Positions 1 through 6,680 of a stretch of 41,148 bases of DNA are shown in pieces (position 1 is the first letter of the stretch; every line of letters begins with the position of its first letter). The DNA is from Elusimicrobia bacterium GWA2_69_24 (GTDB lineage Bacteria > Elusimicrobiota > Elusimicrobia > UBA1565): NCBI GenBank assembly GCA_001799695.1, contig MGTY01000003.1, positions 1 to 41,148 on the forward strand, written 5' to 3'. Both the position numbers and the translations under genes were made by a program. The notes beneath the pieces are model-generated. The model saw only the letters and a list, made by a program, of their open reading frames with translations. It did no database searches and was not told where the DNA came from.

Positions 1-130
1 CAGAACATGCCCTGGGCGGCGCCGTCCTTGGGGTGATGGCTGAAGACCTTGACGCCGTTGGCGAACAGAACATGCCCTGGGCGGCGCCGTCCTTGGGGTG
101 ATGGCTGAAGACCTTGACGCCGTTGGCGAA
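1..130. repeat. Perfect 65-bp tandem duplication at window edge
   Basis: Positions 1-65 and 66-130 are identical, with copy junction GGCGAA/CAGAAC. The duplication lies inside the 2Fe-2S gene and would shift its frame, so it is either a contig-end assembly artefact or a real frameshifting duplication. I favour the artefact because it sits exactly at the edge. Confidence 0.9.
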
Positions 131-247
131 GAGCGCGCTGGAGAGGACTTCGCCCTCCAAGGCCGAGAGCTCGCGGCCGTCGAAATAGAAGGAGACCGCG
201 GGGCGCGGCTCCGGCTGCAGCACGGGATGCTCGGTTATTCTCCCCAT
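1..247 (-). CDS. 2Fe-2S-binding oxidoreductase, N-terminal part (truncated by window edge)
   Basis: Read on the minus strand from ATG at 247, this encodes a short lead and then a segment ending in SALFANGVKVF, SHHPKDGAAQG and MFC. That pattern resembles the N-terminal 2Fe-2S ferredoxin-like domain (Fer2_4 type) of sarcosine-oxidase-alpha and related FAD oxidoreductases, where the first cluster cysteine follows such a stretch. An in-frame ATG at 265 is an alternative start; neither has a clear Shine-Dalgarno. A TATGAT hexamer at 266-271 suggests a short leader. Only about 60 residues are readable: 1-65 is an exact copy of 66-130, and because 65 is not a multiple of 3 the frame breaks there. 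Substrate is unknown. Confidence 0.5.
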   Translation of the reverse strand, partial: MGRITEHPVLQPEPRPAVSFYFDGRELSALEGEVLSSALFANGVKVFSHHPKDGAAQGMFCSPTASRSSAITPRTAPPRACS

Positions 248-265
248 AGGATGTCCCGTGCGCAT

Positions 266-271
266 ATCATA
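266..271 (-). promoter_or_regulatory. Candidate -10 (TATGAT) of the 2Fe-2S gene
   Basis: TATGAT reads leftward just upstream of the possible starts at 265 and 247. No convincing -35 is visible. If used, the leader to ATG 247 would be roughly 11 nt. Confidence 0.3.
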
Positions 272-324
272 GCGCACTCGGCGGGCCGATGTTCAGCCCG
301 GCCGGGCGCCGTTCCCCCTAATCC

Positions 325-336
325 TCTCATATGAGA
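325..336. promoter_or_regulatory. 12-bp palindrome TCTCATATGAGA in intergenic region
   Basis: A perfect 12-bp palindrome, followed at 338-353 by the heptamer GCAATCG repeated with 9-bp spacing. It lies upstream of the 2Fe-2S gene in the otherwise featureless gap 272-496. It could be an operator, but no regulator is identifiable. Confidence 0.25.
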
Positions 337-455
337 CGCAATCGTTGCAATCGGGAGGGTTTTAGCCGTTTCCCGGCCTGAAGACCTCTAAACCGCATTC
401 GCTTGGCATGGGAATTTATTTCATGGAGGGCAGGTGCCGGAGAAACTCGGCCAGG

Positions 456-476
456 ATTCCCACGGGAACTGGGAAT
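456..476. terminator. Hairpin ATTCCCA-loop-TGGGAAT
   Basis: A 7-bp perfect stem (456-462 with 470-476) and a 7-nt loop, downstream of the membrane-protein gene that ends at 530. No T-run follows. It may act with the stronger hairpin at 497-525. Confidence 0.3.
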
Positions 477-496
477 AGCCGCAGGCTTCCGCGCAC

Positions 497-525
497 AAGG
501 CCCTCAGCTTCATGCTGGGGGCCTT
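497..525 (-). terminator. Strong GC hairpin just after the 530 stop codon
   Basis: AAGGCCC and GGGCCTT arms with inner CAGC/GCTG pairing and a 5-nt loop begin 5 nt after the TAA of the upstream gene. The stem is strong but no U-tract follows on the minus strand, so it may be a weak or Rho-assisted terminator or an mRNA 3'-end stabiliser. Confidence 0.45.
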
Positions 526-529
526 TCCC

Positions 530-1315
530 TTATTGCTGGCGGCCGACCAGGCGCAGCTGCTCGAACACGACCGTGGCCAGCTCCAAGAGCCGCTGGAGCT
601 CCGCGGTCTCGAAGGTCCCCGTGGAAATGAACCGGAGCGTGGGCCCGTTGGCGTTGAAGTAGACCTCGCGGTGGTCGGTGCGCAGCTCGAGGATCTCGCG
701 CAGGACGGCCAGGACGTGGGAGTCCATGGCGGCGAAGCCGAGCTCGATCGGGGCGGCGCGCACGAAGAGGTCGGCCGACTGCCCGGGCAGGTCCTTGAGG
801 GGCTCCACGTCCTTCAGGATGGCCGGGGCCTCGCCCCGGGCCGCGGAGTGATGCGCTACGATGGCCCCCGGCCGGAACTTCCCGGCCCGCGCCTCCACGA
901 TGACCCGGAATTCGTCGTCAGTGACCCCCGCGAACTGAAGCCCGACCACCAGCGGGTCCGGCGCGGCGTCGGTCGCCGCCGCCTTCCAGAGGGCGAGATG
1001 CTTCCCCGAGGGGTCCGGGAAGCGCCGGAGTTCGGCCCCCTTCTTGTCCACTTGGAAGCGGATGACCGAACGCGCCGCCCTCTCCTGCGCGTCCTTCACC
1101 GAACGCTGGACGAGGAACAAGGACAGCAGGAAGCCCGCCACGAGCATCCAGGAAGGCATGTGCGTCACGTAGTCTATCCCGACGAAGGCGATGGCCACGG
1201 CCGCGGGCAAGGCCCAGGGCCGGCCCGCGCTCCCGCCGAACGCGTAGAGCCCCCCGCCCACCAGTCCGCCGCCGGCCACGAAGAGGAGGGCGTAAAGCGC
1301 CTGCTGCTCGTTCAT
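530..1315 (-). CDS. Membrane-anchored protein of unknown function (261 aa)
   Basis: I do not recognise the family. The first 80 or so residues hold two or three hydrophobic segments (LYALLFVAGGG, AVAIAFVGIDYV, WMLVAGFLLSLFLV), followed by a soluble domain of about 170 residues with mixed alpha/beta character and no catalytic motif I can name. The ATG at 1315 overlaps the TGA of the cyclodeaminase gene (ATGA), so the two are probably translationally coupled and this is the next gene of that minus-strand operon. A strong hairpin follows the stop. The operon context (histidine/one-carbon genes) does not by itself give a function. Confidence 0.75.
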   Translation of the reverse strand: MNEQQALYALLFVAGGGLVGGGLYAFGGSAGRPWALPAAVAIAFVGIDYVTHMPSWMLVAGFLLSLFLVQRSVKDAQERAARSVIRFQVDKKGAELRRFPDPSGKHLALWKAAATDAAPDPLVVGLQFAGVTDDEFRVIVEARAGKFRPGAIVAHHSAARGEAPAILKDVEPLKDLPGQSADLFVRAAPIELGFAAMDSHVLAVLREILELRTDHREVYFNANGPTLRFISTGTFETAELQRLLELATVVFEQLRLVGRQQ

Positions 1316-1902
1316 GGCTGACACAGCCCCGCGCGGAGCTCGGCCTCGGCCTTCCCCAATCCCTCGGCGAACGCGGCGTCCTTGATGAGGCCGCGGTTGA
1401 CCGACACGTTCTCCAGGGCGCAGAGGCCCGCCGCCCGCAGGAGATGCTCGGCGCAGCGCACGTCGGAGGCCACCGTGCCCACCGCCTTGGGGGCGCAGGC
1501 CCGCAGCTCGCCCAGGACCGCCAGGCTCCGGCGCGCGGCCTCCAGGGGCACCTCCGCGGCCCCGCGCAAGGTCCGCTGGAGCTCCGGCGCGCGCCGGGGG
1601 TCCTCCTTGGGCAGGCCGTAGGCGGCCATGACCTGGTCGAAGGCCGCCACGTCGCGGCGCACGAAGCCCTCGAACTCGGCGCGCGCCTTGGCGAAGGCGT
1701 CCCGTGCGGCCAGCAGTTCCGCGCGGCGGGCCTCGTCGATCTTCTTGCTGCGCGCGCTGATCCCCGCGGCCATCTCGCCCAAAGCGCAGCCCAGCGCGGC
1801 CGCCGCGCCCGCCGCCGCGCCGCCGCCCGGCGTCGGGTCCGTGCTCGCGAACGCCGCGCCGAGCACGCCCACGCATCCCTGCCAATCAGACGCTGCGCTC
1901 AC
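1312..1902 (-). CDS. Formimidoyl-THF cyclodeaminase / methenyl-THF cyclohydrolase family protein
   Basis: A 196-residue protein matching the C-terminal (cyclodeaminase, FTCD_C/FchA) domain of formiminotransferase-cyclodeaminase. It has the family's N-terminal DPTPGGGAAAG signature, followed by a mostly helical body of the usual length. Family members convert 5-formimino-THF to 5,10-methenyl-THF with release of ammonia, or act as FchA-type cyclohydrolases. hutI on the same strand supports a role in handling the one-carbon unit from histidine breakdown, though no hutH, hutU or formiminotransferase is in the window. The start is GTG at 1902 with GGGGAGG just upstream. Both lie inside the 76-bp repeat, so the insertion of the neighbouring element left the start region intact. 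Confidence 0.85.
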   Translation of the reverse strand: MSAASDWQGCVGVLGAAFASTDPTPGGGAAAGAAAALGCALGEMAAGISARSKKIDEARRAELLAARDAFAKARAEFEGFVRRDVAAFDQVMAAYGLPKEDPRRAPELQRTLRGAAEVPLEAARRSLAVLGELRACAPKAVGTVASDVRCAEHLLRAAGLCALENVSVNRGLIKDAAFAEGLGKAEAELRAGLCQP

Positions 1903-1966
1903 GCTTCCTCCCCGCCGCTCTCGGCCGCAGGCCGAAGCCGGCCAGCCAGGCCTCCGTGTCGCGGAA
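1891..1966. repeat. Left copy of 76-bp direct repeat bounding the AT-rich insert
   Basis: Identical to 4000-4075 except one C/T difference at 1918/4027. Similarity fades within the next 10 bp. It encodes, on the minus strand, the last residues of the HAD phosphatase plus the Shine-Dalgarno and GTG start of the cyclodeaminase gene. It contains an inverted repeat TCGGCC-GCA-GGCCGA (1921-1935). At its inner edge GGAAATCC (1963-1970) faces GGATTTCC (1982-1989). Confidence 0.95.
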
Positions 1967-1976
1967 ATCCGATTCC

Positions 1977-2193
1977 CGGCGGGATTTCCCGAGACCACAA
2001 GCCTGGCAAGGGTATCCCCCGCGAGCGCCCCACCACGAATACCTAGCTGACCATGTGCCGGATTCGTGAGCCCGCCCGCCACCCCCCACAAATTCGGAGG
2101 AGTCTTGTGGTATGATAGCATGTGCTGGTGAGATAATTGGACCGTTGCCGAAACCGGATGTGTCGAGGGAAGATGACAAAGTGGGGGTCTAGG
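1977..2193. other. Left end of the insert, no gene seen
   Basis: Mostly GC-rich at its left end, becoming AT-rich toward 2100. It holds the inverted repeat arm at 1982-1989 and an extended -10 (TGGTATGAT, 2108-2116) that could drive the first cargo gene. GGAGGAG at 2096-2102 precedes only a nonsense frame. The 9-mer CATGTGCCG occurs here and again near 2962. Confidence 0.5.
2108..2116 (+). promoter_or_regulatory. Extended -10 promoter (TGGTATGAT) of the cargo genes
   Basis: TG-n-TATGAT, lacking an evident -35. It would give a leader of about 70 nt before the ATG at 2194. The same TGnTATGAT form occurs at 41102-41110. Confidence 0.45.
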
Positions 2194-2859
2194 ATGAAAA
2201 CCATGTTAGCGGTAGTTGGCTTAGTCTGCTTGTATGATCTGAGCCATGCAGAAGGCGTGAACGTGTTCTTCGATAATCCCAATTCCCCTCAAAAAGTTGA
2301 GGAAGCCGTCATGCCGCGCATGGTCGACGAATTTCAGCCCAAATTGGAGGAAAAGGCCGAGAATTTTGCAGAGCGTACTTTGTCCGATTTGGTTGGCAAA
2401 TGCCCAACAGAAATTCAGGCGGAATTTTACAGAAGCCTCTTCTTCGTGAACGGCAGGCTGGCTTCCATGAATAGAGGAATCATAGAAAAATGCATTCAGA
2501 AAGAGAATAAAGGCGCCTCAAGCACCACTTTCAGGACATCAGAAAATACGGAATATAAGAAGTACGATTGCCTCTGTAATTCATCTAACCAGTATCGCTG
2601 CAAGAAAACAGAGGAAGACACCATCTGCGATACCACGACTTGCTGGGGTAGCTGTAGTCTTTTCGGAAAACAGACCCCGGCGCATGTGGACGTAGGTGAA
2701 TTGTTCACTGGAGTTCCCGATAATATTGCCCGGGAATTCATCGGAGGTATTATTCTTAAGAATGGGCAAGTGGAGAGAATTCTACTTAGCCGGAATATCC
2801 TTGAATCTTATGGCGCTGACAATGTCACAAGAACGCTGAAATCCTTGATGGGTCAATGA
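2194..2859 (+). CDS. Cys-rich secreted protein of unknown function (insert cargo 1)
   Basis: From ATG 2194 the protein (221 aa) starts with a signal peptide, MKTMLAVVGLVCLYDLSHAEG, cleaved probably after SHA. The mature part has about nine cysteines, seven of them packed in a window around residues 130-165 (CLC, RC, IC, TCWGSC), which suggests a disulfide-stabilised domain outside the cytoplasm. No family is recognised. The ATG at 2173 is an alternative start and gives a longer n-region; Shine-Dalgarno evidence is weak for both (GGGGG at 2183-2187 favours 2194). GC content is much lower than neighbouring genes, consistent with horizontal origin. The next gene is a thioredoxin-fold lipoprotein, a plausible redox partner (inference). 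Confidence 0.65.
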   Translation: MKTMLAVVGLVCLYDLSHAEGVNVFFDNPNSPQKVEEAVMPRMVDEFQPKLEEKAENFAERTLSDLVGKCPTEIQAEFYRSLFFVNGRLASMNRGIIEKCIQKENKGASSTTFRTSENTEYKKYDCLCNSSNQYRCKKTEEDTICDTTTCWGSCSLFGKQTPAHVDVGELFTGVPDNIAREFIGGIILKNGQVERILLSRNILESYGADNVTRTLKSLMGQ

Positions 2860-2881
2860 ATCAAATCCCCCGGCAAACAGA

Positions 2882-3001
2882 GTTAAGAACCCATCCTCCT
2901 AAATTACCCCACTGTAGGATAAGGTTTTTTAGGAGGGCATAGTCGCTGCAACAACGCCAAACATGTGCCGCATTTTTTAGTGGCACGCCTTGTTTCTTAA
3001 C
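2882..3001. repeat. Inverted-repeat module with two internal hairpins between cargo genes
   Basis: GTTAAGAA (2882-2889) pairs with TTCTTAAC (2994-3001). Between them lie a 9-bp stem CCTCCTAAA/TTTAGGAGG (2895-2903 with 2928-2936, 24-nt loop) and a 7-bp stem GTGCCGC/GTGGCAC (2965-2971 with 2980-2986, T-rich loop). The whole 120-nt gap can fold as a branched structure. It may be a terminator/processing unit or a recombination site. It does not match the integron attC consensus in order or sequence. Confidence 0.6.
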
Positions 3002-3021
3002 TATCGCCATCCAGAGGTGTA

Positions 3022-3987
3022 ATGCGCTTCATTATCGCCCTGTTCCTAGCCATGACTCTTCACGGATGTCAGCAACCGATGGCAAAGCGCGCAAGAACTA
3101 TGCGGGATATTTTTGCGCGGCTAGATGAACGGTCAAAGAAAGACCCTCATTTTTCAGACACCCAGCGCGTTGCGGCGTTGAAAGAGAAATACGTGGGATT
3201 GTTCAACGGAAAACGGCTTGATTTTTCCAGATACAATGATGAAGTCTTAAGAGATTTCTGGGGAATATTCGGCACCATGTCGTTTCATTCCAGAGAAACT
3301 AAATATCTTGTGGAGCGGGAAAGGGTTTTTGAGGAATTGAAAAAGCGGGACATCCACAAAGCAAGCTGCAAGAATACCGGAAGTAAAGGCTCTTGTGTGG
3401 GTGACTTGTTTTTCTCCTATGTCAGTTTTGGGGATTTCGCAAAGGCGAAACAGCTTAGACTGGAGTATCCCGATATCCTAAGCGATGAACCCATTCCAGA
3501 GATAACCGAGGATCCCGGGCTCCTAGAGAAACCACGGAAACTTTACGAGGTTTCTCAGAACGGAGAAGCCCTGAAGCTGTTCTCCCTGGAATCGCGAAAA
3601 GGTCCGGAAATCCTTGCGGTGCTTTCCCCCGGCTGCCATTTTTCACGGCGTGCGCTCGACATTATTGCATCCTCCCCGGATTTTCGCGAAGCGTTTAGAG
3701 AATATGCAACCATAATATACCCCATCAATGTCTCACTATCCGCCATTCCTGATATCGCAAGATGGAATAGGGAACATCCGGAGTTGAGATATTATCTACA
3801 TTCAGACAATGAAGCGCACATCAAGGGATGGGAAGGGTTGGATTTTTCCAGCACCCCACAGTTTTACTTTATGAATGACGGCAAGATCGCCTTTCAAATC
3901 GGCGGCTGGGGACCGACCGACGACAAATTCAGGGAAAACCTCAGTGCGGGAATACAACAAATCAAGAAGGCGTCTCCCGAACAATGA
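3022..3987 (+). CDS. Thioredoxin-fold lipoprotein (insert cargo 2)
   Basis: A 321-residue protein. The N-terminus is a lipoprotein signal with lipobox LHGC (Cys16), so the mature protein is lipid-anchored. Residues about 20-170 form a helical, charged region with Cys pair KASCKNTGSKGSC. A thioredoxin-like domain follows: a strand, then SPGCHFS with a CxxS motif (Cys205-Ser208), and later STPQFYF, matching the cis-proline loop, then GKIAFQIGGW. CxxS proteins usually form or isomerise mixed disulfides rather than act as full oxidoreductases. The AT-rich composition matches cargo 1. The gene ends 12 nt before the right repeat and overlaps the HAD tail by 26 nt, tail to tail. Confidence 0.7.
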   Translation: MRFIIALFLAMTLHGCQQPMAKRARTMRDIFARLDERSKKDPHFSDTQRVAALKEKYVGLFNGKRLDFSRYNDEVLRDFWGIFGTMSFHSRETKYLVERERVFEELKKRDIHKASCKNTGSKGSCVGDLFFSYVSFGDFAKAKQLRLEYPDILSDEPIPEITEDPGLLEKPRKLYEVSQNGEALKLFSLESRKGPEILAVLSPGCHFSRRALDIIASSPDFREAFREYATIIYPINVSLSAIPDIARWNREHPELRYYLHSDNEAHIKGWEGLDFSSTPQFYFMNDGKIAFQIGGWGPTDDKFRENLSAGIQQIKKASPEQ

Positions 3988-4729
3988 GATTCTGCTTTTC
4001 GCTGCGCTCACGCTTCCTCCCCGCCGTTCTCGGCCGCAGGCCGAAGCCGGCCAGCCAGGCCTCCGTGTCGCGGAAGTCCTTTTCCAGCCGGTCCGGCCGC
4101 GCCGCGGCCAGCTCCGCCATCGTCGCGTAGCCGGTGCCGACCGCGATCGTCCGATAGCCGGCCTTCCGGCCCGCCGCCACGTCGAAAGGGGTGTCCCCGA
4201 TGACGAACACGTCCCGCGGCCGGATCGGGCGGCCCCCGGCGAAGGGCCGCGCGCGGCGCACCGCGGCCCGCAGGAGGCGATACCGCTCCAGTCCATCGGC
4301 GCCGAAGCCGCCGAAGCGGAAATAGCGCAGGAGCCCCGAGGGCCCGAGCTTGATCCGCGCCCCCGCCTCCAGGTTCCCGGTCCCCAGGCCCAAGAGCACG
4401 CGCTCGTCTTTGTGCAGGATGGCCAGCAGCCGGCGCAGGCCGGGCATGACCCGGTAGGCCTTGGCGTTGACGGCCTGGCGCACGAAGCCCGGCAATAGGC
4501 GCAGGTATTCCCGGTGGATCTTCTCCGCCTCGGCTCGGCTCGGCGCGCGGCCCAACGCGGCGCGGAAAGCCTGGGCGAAATTGTAGAGGTCCGTGCGGCC
4601 CGCCAGGTTCGGGATCCCGAAGTCCCGCCGGATGCCGTGGAGGCGGTAGATCGCCCGGTTGAGGGCCTTGCGCCCCGCCCCCCGCGCCCGGATGAGGGTG
4701 CCGTCCAAGTCGAAGAGGAGTACTTTCAA
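3962..4729 (-). CDS. HAD-superfamily phosphatase, phosphoglycolate-phosphatase-like
   Basis: A 255-residue HAD hydrolase with motif I FDLDGT (nucleophile Asp7, acid Asp9), a Thr in GLGTGN as motif II, and the acidic motif IV in VIGDTPFDV. A helical cap lies between motifs I and II, typical of the Gph/PGP subclass. The physiological substrate cannot be told. The start is TTG at 4729, overlapping the hutI TGA (TTGA), so translation is coupled to hutI. The last dozen residues (after RKRERS) come from the inserted element; the original end, preserved in the left repeat copy, would be ERSV-stop. The catalytic core is untouched, so the protein is probably functional. Confidence 0.85.
   Translation of the reverse strand: MKVLLFDLDGTLIRARGAGRKALNRAIYRLHGIRRDFGIPNLAGRTDLYNFAQAFRAALGRAPSRAEAEKIHREYLRLLPGFVRQAVNAKAYRVMPGLRRLLAILHKDERVLLGLGTGNLEAGARIKLGPSGLLRYFRFGGFGADGLERYRLLRAAVRRARPFAGGRPIRPRDVFVIGDTPFDVAAGRKAGYRTIAVGTGYATMAELAAARPDRLEKDFRDTEAWLAGFGLRPRTAGRKRERSEKQNLIVRETPS
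4000..4075. repeat. Right copy of 76-bp direct repeat bounding the AT-rich insert
   Basis: Matches 1891-1966 with a single mismatch. It is the real 3' part of the HAD gene, and it still carries a now useless Shine-Dalgarno and GTG copied from the cyclodeaminase start. Confidence 0.95.
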
Positions 4730-5988
4730 GCTTGCAGCTCCACCGTGTGATGGAGTAGCTTGCCCCGCTTGAAGACGGCGGCGACCAGGTTCGCCCCGAA
4801 CCAGTAGGGGATCTCCCGATAGTCCCGGCAGTCCATGACCAGGATGTCGGCGACCTTGCCGGTCTCCAGCGACCCATGGGTCTGCCCCAGCCCCATGGCG
4901 TGCGCGCCGTTGATCGTGGCGGCCGCGAGGGTCTCCTCCGGGGTCATGCGCATGCGGCTCACCGCGATGGAGAGGATCTCCTGCATGTTCCAGCAGGGAC
5001 AGGTGCCGGGGTTGAAATCCGTGGCCAGCGCCACCGGGACCCCCGAGTCGATGATGCGGCGGGCGGGCGGATACTCCGTGAGACCCAGGAAATGGTTGGA
5101 ACCGGGGACCAGGACCGCGATGGTCCCGCTCTCCTTGAGGAGGCGGAGGTCCCCGTCGTCCGCGCAGTCCAGGTGGTCGGCGGACACGGCGTTCAGGCGC
5201 GCCGCCAGAGCCGCCCCCCCGGAACGGCTCAACTGCTCGGCGTGGACCTTCACGCGCAGCCCGGCCGCCGCGCCGGCCGCGAGGAAGGACTCGCTCTCCT
5301 GGGGGGAGAAGTAGCCCTTCTCGCAGAAGGCGTCCACATAGACGGCCAGGCGTTCGGCCGCCACCGCGGGCAGGACGTCCCGGATGAGCATGGCGACGTA
5401 TGCCGCGGGCTTGCCCTTATACTCCGGCGGGACCGCGTGCGCGCCCAGGAAGGTGGCTACGATGTCCAGGCGGCCGCCCGCGGCGACGTGCTTGATGGCG
5501 CGCAGGGCCTTGAGCTCGGAGTCCTTGTCCAGGCCGTACCCGCTCTTGGCCTCGATGGCGGTCGTCCCGCATTCCAAGAAGCGCTGGGCCTGCTCCTGGA
5601 GGAGCCGGGTGAGTTCCGCCTCGGTGGCGCCGCGGACCGCGGCCAGGCTGGAGACGATCCCCCCGCCCTCGGCCGCGATCTCCCGATAGCTCTTGCCCCG
5701 CGCCCGGAGCTCGAAATCCTTGAGCCGGGGAGCGCCGAACACCGGGTGGGTGTGGCAGTCCGCGAACCCCGGCATCACCACCCGTCCGCCCGCGTCGAAG
5801 ATGCGGCCCTTGCGCGCGTCGGGGTGCCGCATCACCAGGTCCTTGAGCCCCACCGCCGCGATCCGCTCCCCGTCCATCAGCACGGCTCCGTCGCGGATGA
5901 GGCCCACCTTGCCCAGCTCACCCGCGCAGCGCGGACGTTCCGAGCCGGGAAGGGTGAGCAGGACGGCGTTGGTGATGAGGTTCTTCAT
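4726..5988 (-). CDS. hutI: Imidazolonepropionase
   Basis: A 420-residue amidohydrolase matching HutI in length and motifs: metal-binding HTH at residues 79-81 inside GFADCHTHPVFG, the GTTAIEAKSGYGL segment, the KVHAEQL histidine, the SADHLD motif, and ATDFNPGTCP with its catalytic/metal Asp. HutI hydrolyses 4-imidazolone-5-propanoate to N-formimino-L-glutamate, the third step of histidine degradation, in the cytoplasm. The cyclodeaminase-type gene downstream would process the formimino group once on THF. It starts 30 nt after the protease gene, with no clear Shine-Dalgarno but a TAGAAT hexamer at 6006-6011. Its stop overlaps the HAD start. Confidence 0.93.
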   Translation of the reverse strand: MKNLITNAVLLTLPGSERPRCAGELGKVGLIRDGAVLMDGERIAAVGLKDLVMRHPDARKGRIFDAGGRVVMPGFADCHTHPVFGAPRLKDFELRARGKSYREIAAEGGGIVSSLAAVRGATEAELTRLLQEQAQRFLECGTTAIEAKSGYGLDKDSELKALRAIKHVAAGGRLDIVATFLGAHAVPPEYKGKPAAYVAMLIRDVLPAVAAERLAVYVDAFCEKGYFSPQESESFLAAGAAAGLRVKVHAEQLSRSGGAALAARLNAVSADHLDCADDGDLRLLKESGTIAVLVPGSNHFLGLTEYPPARRIIDSGVPVALATDFNPGTCPCWNMQEILSIAVSRMRMTPEETLAAATINGAHAMGLGQTHGSLETGKVADILVMDCRDYREIPYWFGANLVAAVFKRGKLLHHTVELQA

Positions 5989-6017
5989 GGCCGGGTTGAG
6001 CCGCGATTCTACATAAT

Positions 6018-6680
6018 CTATCTGTGCGGGTCGGCTTTGGCCGCGAGGCGGAAGGTCCAGTACATGCCGCCGAGGGACAGCAGTATCCAGAGCCCGCCCC
6101 AGAACAGCCTGGGCATCCCGAACTCCGCCGACAGCATGGCGGCGTCGGAGCGGCAGGCGCGGGCGAAGACATCGCTCCACACGTCGAGGATGGCGTAGCC
6201 CGCCGAGACCGTGCCCACGGACTTCAGGATGAAGTCGTTGGTGTGGTCCGAGAGGTACTTCGCGGCGGCGAGGAAGAACCCGCAGAAGGCCAGGCCGAAG
6301 AAGAAGCCGAACAGATTGCGCACCCACAGGACGGTGATGACCCCGAGAGCCGAGCCCAGGAGCCCGATGAGGATGCGGTCCTTGCGGGTCCAGGAAGCAG
6401 CCAGGATGAGCCCCGCCCCGGCCATGAAACTGCCCAGGTAGCCCGCGTTCAGCACCAGGAAGCGGCTGCCGCCGTAGGCGTGCGCGAGCCCGCCCTGGTT
6501 CGAGTTGACGATAAGGCTGTCGATGCGGCCGCCGGTCGCCAATGCAGCCAGGCCGTGCGCGGCCTCATGAAAGAAGACCACGAGGATCTTCACCGGGGTC
6601 AAGAACGCCCAATCCCAGAACACCGCGACCAAAACGAAGGTCGCCGTCAGGCCCCACGCGGTCTTATTCACCTTGACCAT
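6018..6680 (-). CDS. M50-type membrane metalloprotease-like protein
   Basis: A 220-residue polytopic membrane protein with HEAAH (His38-Glu39-His42, the zinc HExxH motif) in the second hydrophobic segment, followed by GLAALATGG, as in the M50B-like family. About six membrane segments. The second metal ligand typical of site-2 proteases is not obvious, so activity is likely but not certain. I prefer ATG 6680, which has GGGGG about 6 nt upstream, over ATG 6698. The start lies within the end of the preceding Hsp90-like gene (17-nt overlap), so the two are co-expressed. Whether it works with the Hsp90-like pair is only suggested by position. Confidence 0.75.
   Translation of the reverse strand: MVKVNKTAWGLTATFVLVAVFWDWAFLTPVKILVVFFHEAAHGLAALATGGRIDSLIVNSNQGGLAHAYGGSRFLVLNAGYLGSFMAGAGLILAASWTRKDRILIGLLGSALGVITVLWVRNLFGFFFGLAFCGFFLAAAKYLSDHTNDFILKSVGTVSAGYAILDVWSDVFARACRSDAAMLSAEFGMPRLFWGGLWILLSLGGMYWTFRLAAKADPHR

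Larger units (their letters stand above)
1891..4075. mobile_element. Small AT-rich element inserted at the 3' end of the HAD gene
   Basis: The insert (about 1967-3999) is flanked by a 76-bp near-identical repeat of the HAD 3' end. Joining the right half of the HAD gene to the left repeat copy recreates an uninterrupted HAD gene ending ERSV-stop, whose tail overlaps the GTG of the cyclodeaminase gene. So the ancestral operon was hutI-HAD-cyclodeaminase, and the element arrived with, or duplicated, the target's 3' end, as integrative elements do at gene ends. The two cargo genes are clearly lower in GC than everything around them and face the opposite way. No integrase, transposase or terminal transposon repeat is present, so this is a remnant, a satellite moved in trans, or a product of homologous recombination. 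Confidence 0.7.

Noticed and set aside
1886..2179. Short minus-strand ORF ending in the HAD tail sequence
   Set aside because: Only its last 28 or so residues, within the repeat, resemble HAD; the rest is insert DNA. It is a by-product of the duplication, not a gene.
2882..3001. Integron attC site between the cargo genes
   Set aside because: attC runs RYYYAAC to GTTRRRY; here the outer arms are GTTAAGA and TCTTAAC in the opposite order, with no second core pair at a suitable distance.
1891..4075. Transposon (IS or MITE) origin of the insert
   Set aside because: No terminal inverted repeats at both ends, no transposase, and the 76-bp direct repeat is far longer than a target-site duplication.
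3802..4296. Second cyclodeaminase-like start in the right repeat copy
   Set aside because: The copied Shine-Dalgarno and GTG open a frame that runs antisense through the lipoprotein gene and has no cyclodeaminase motifs.
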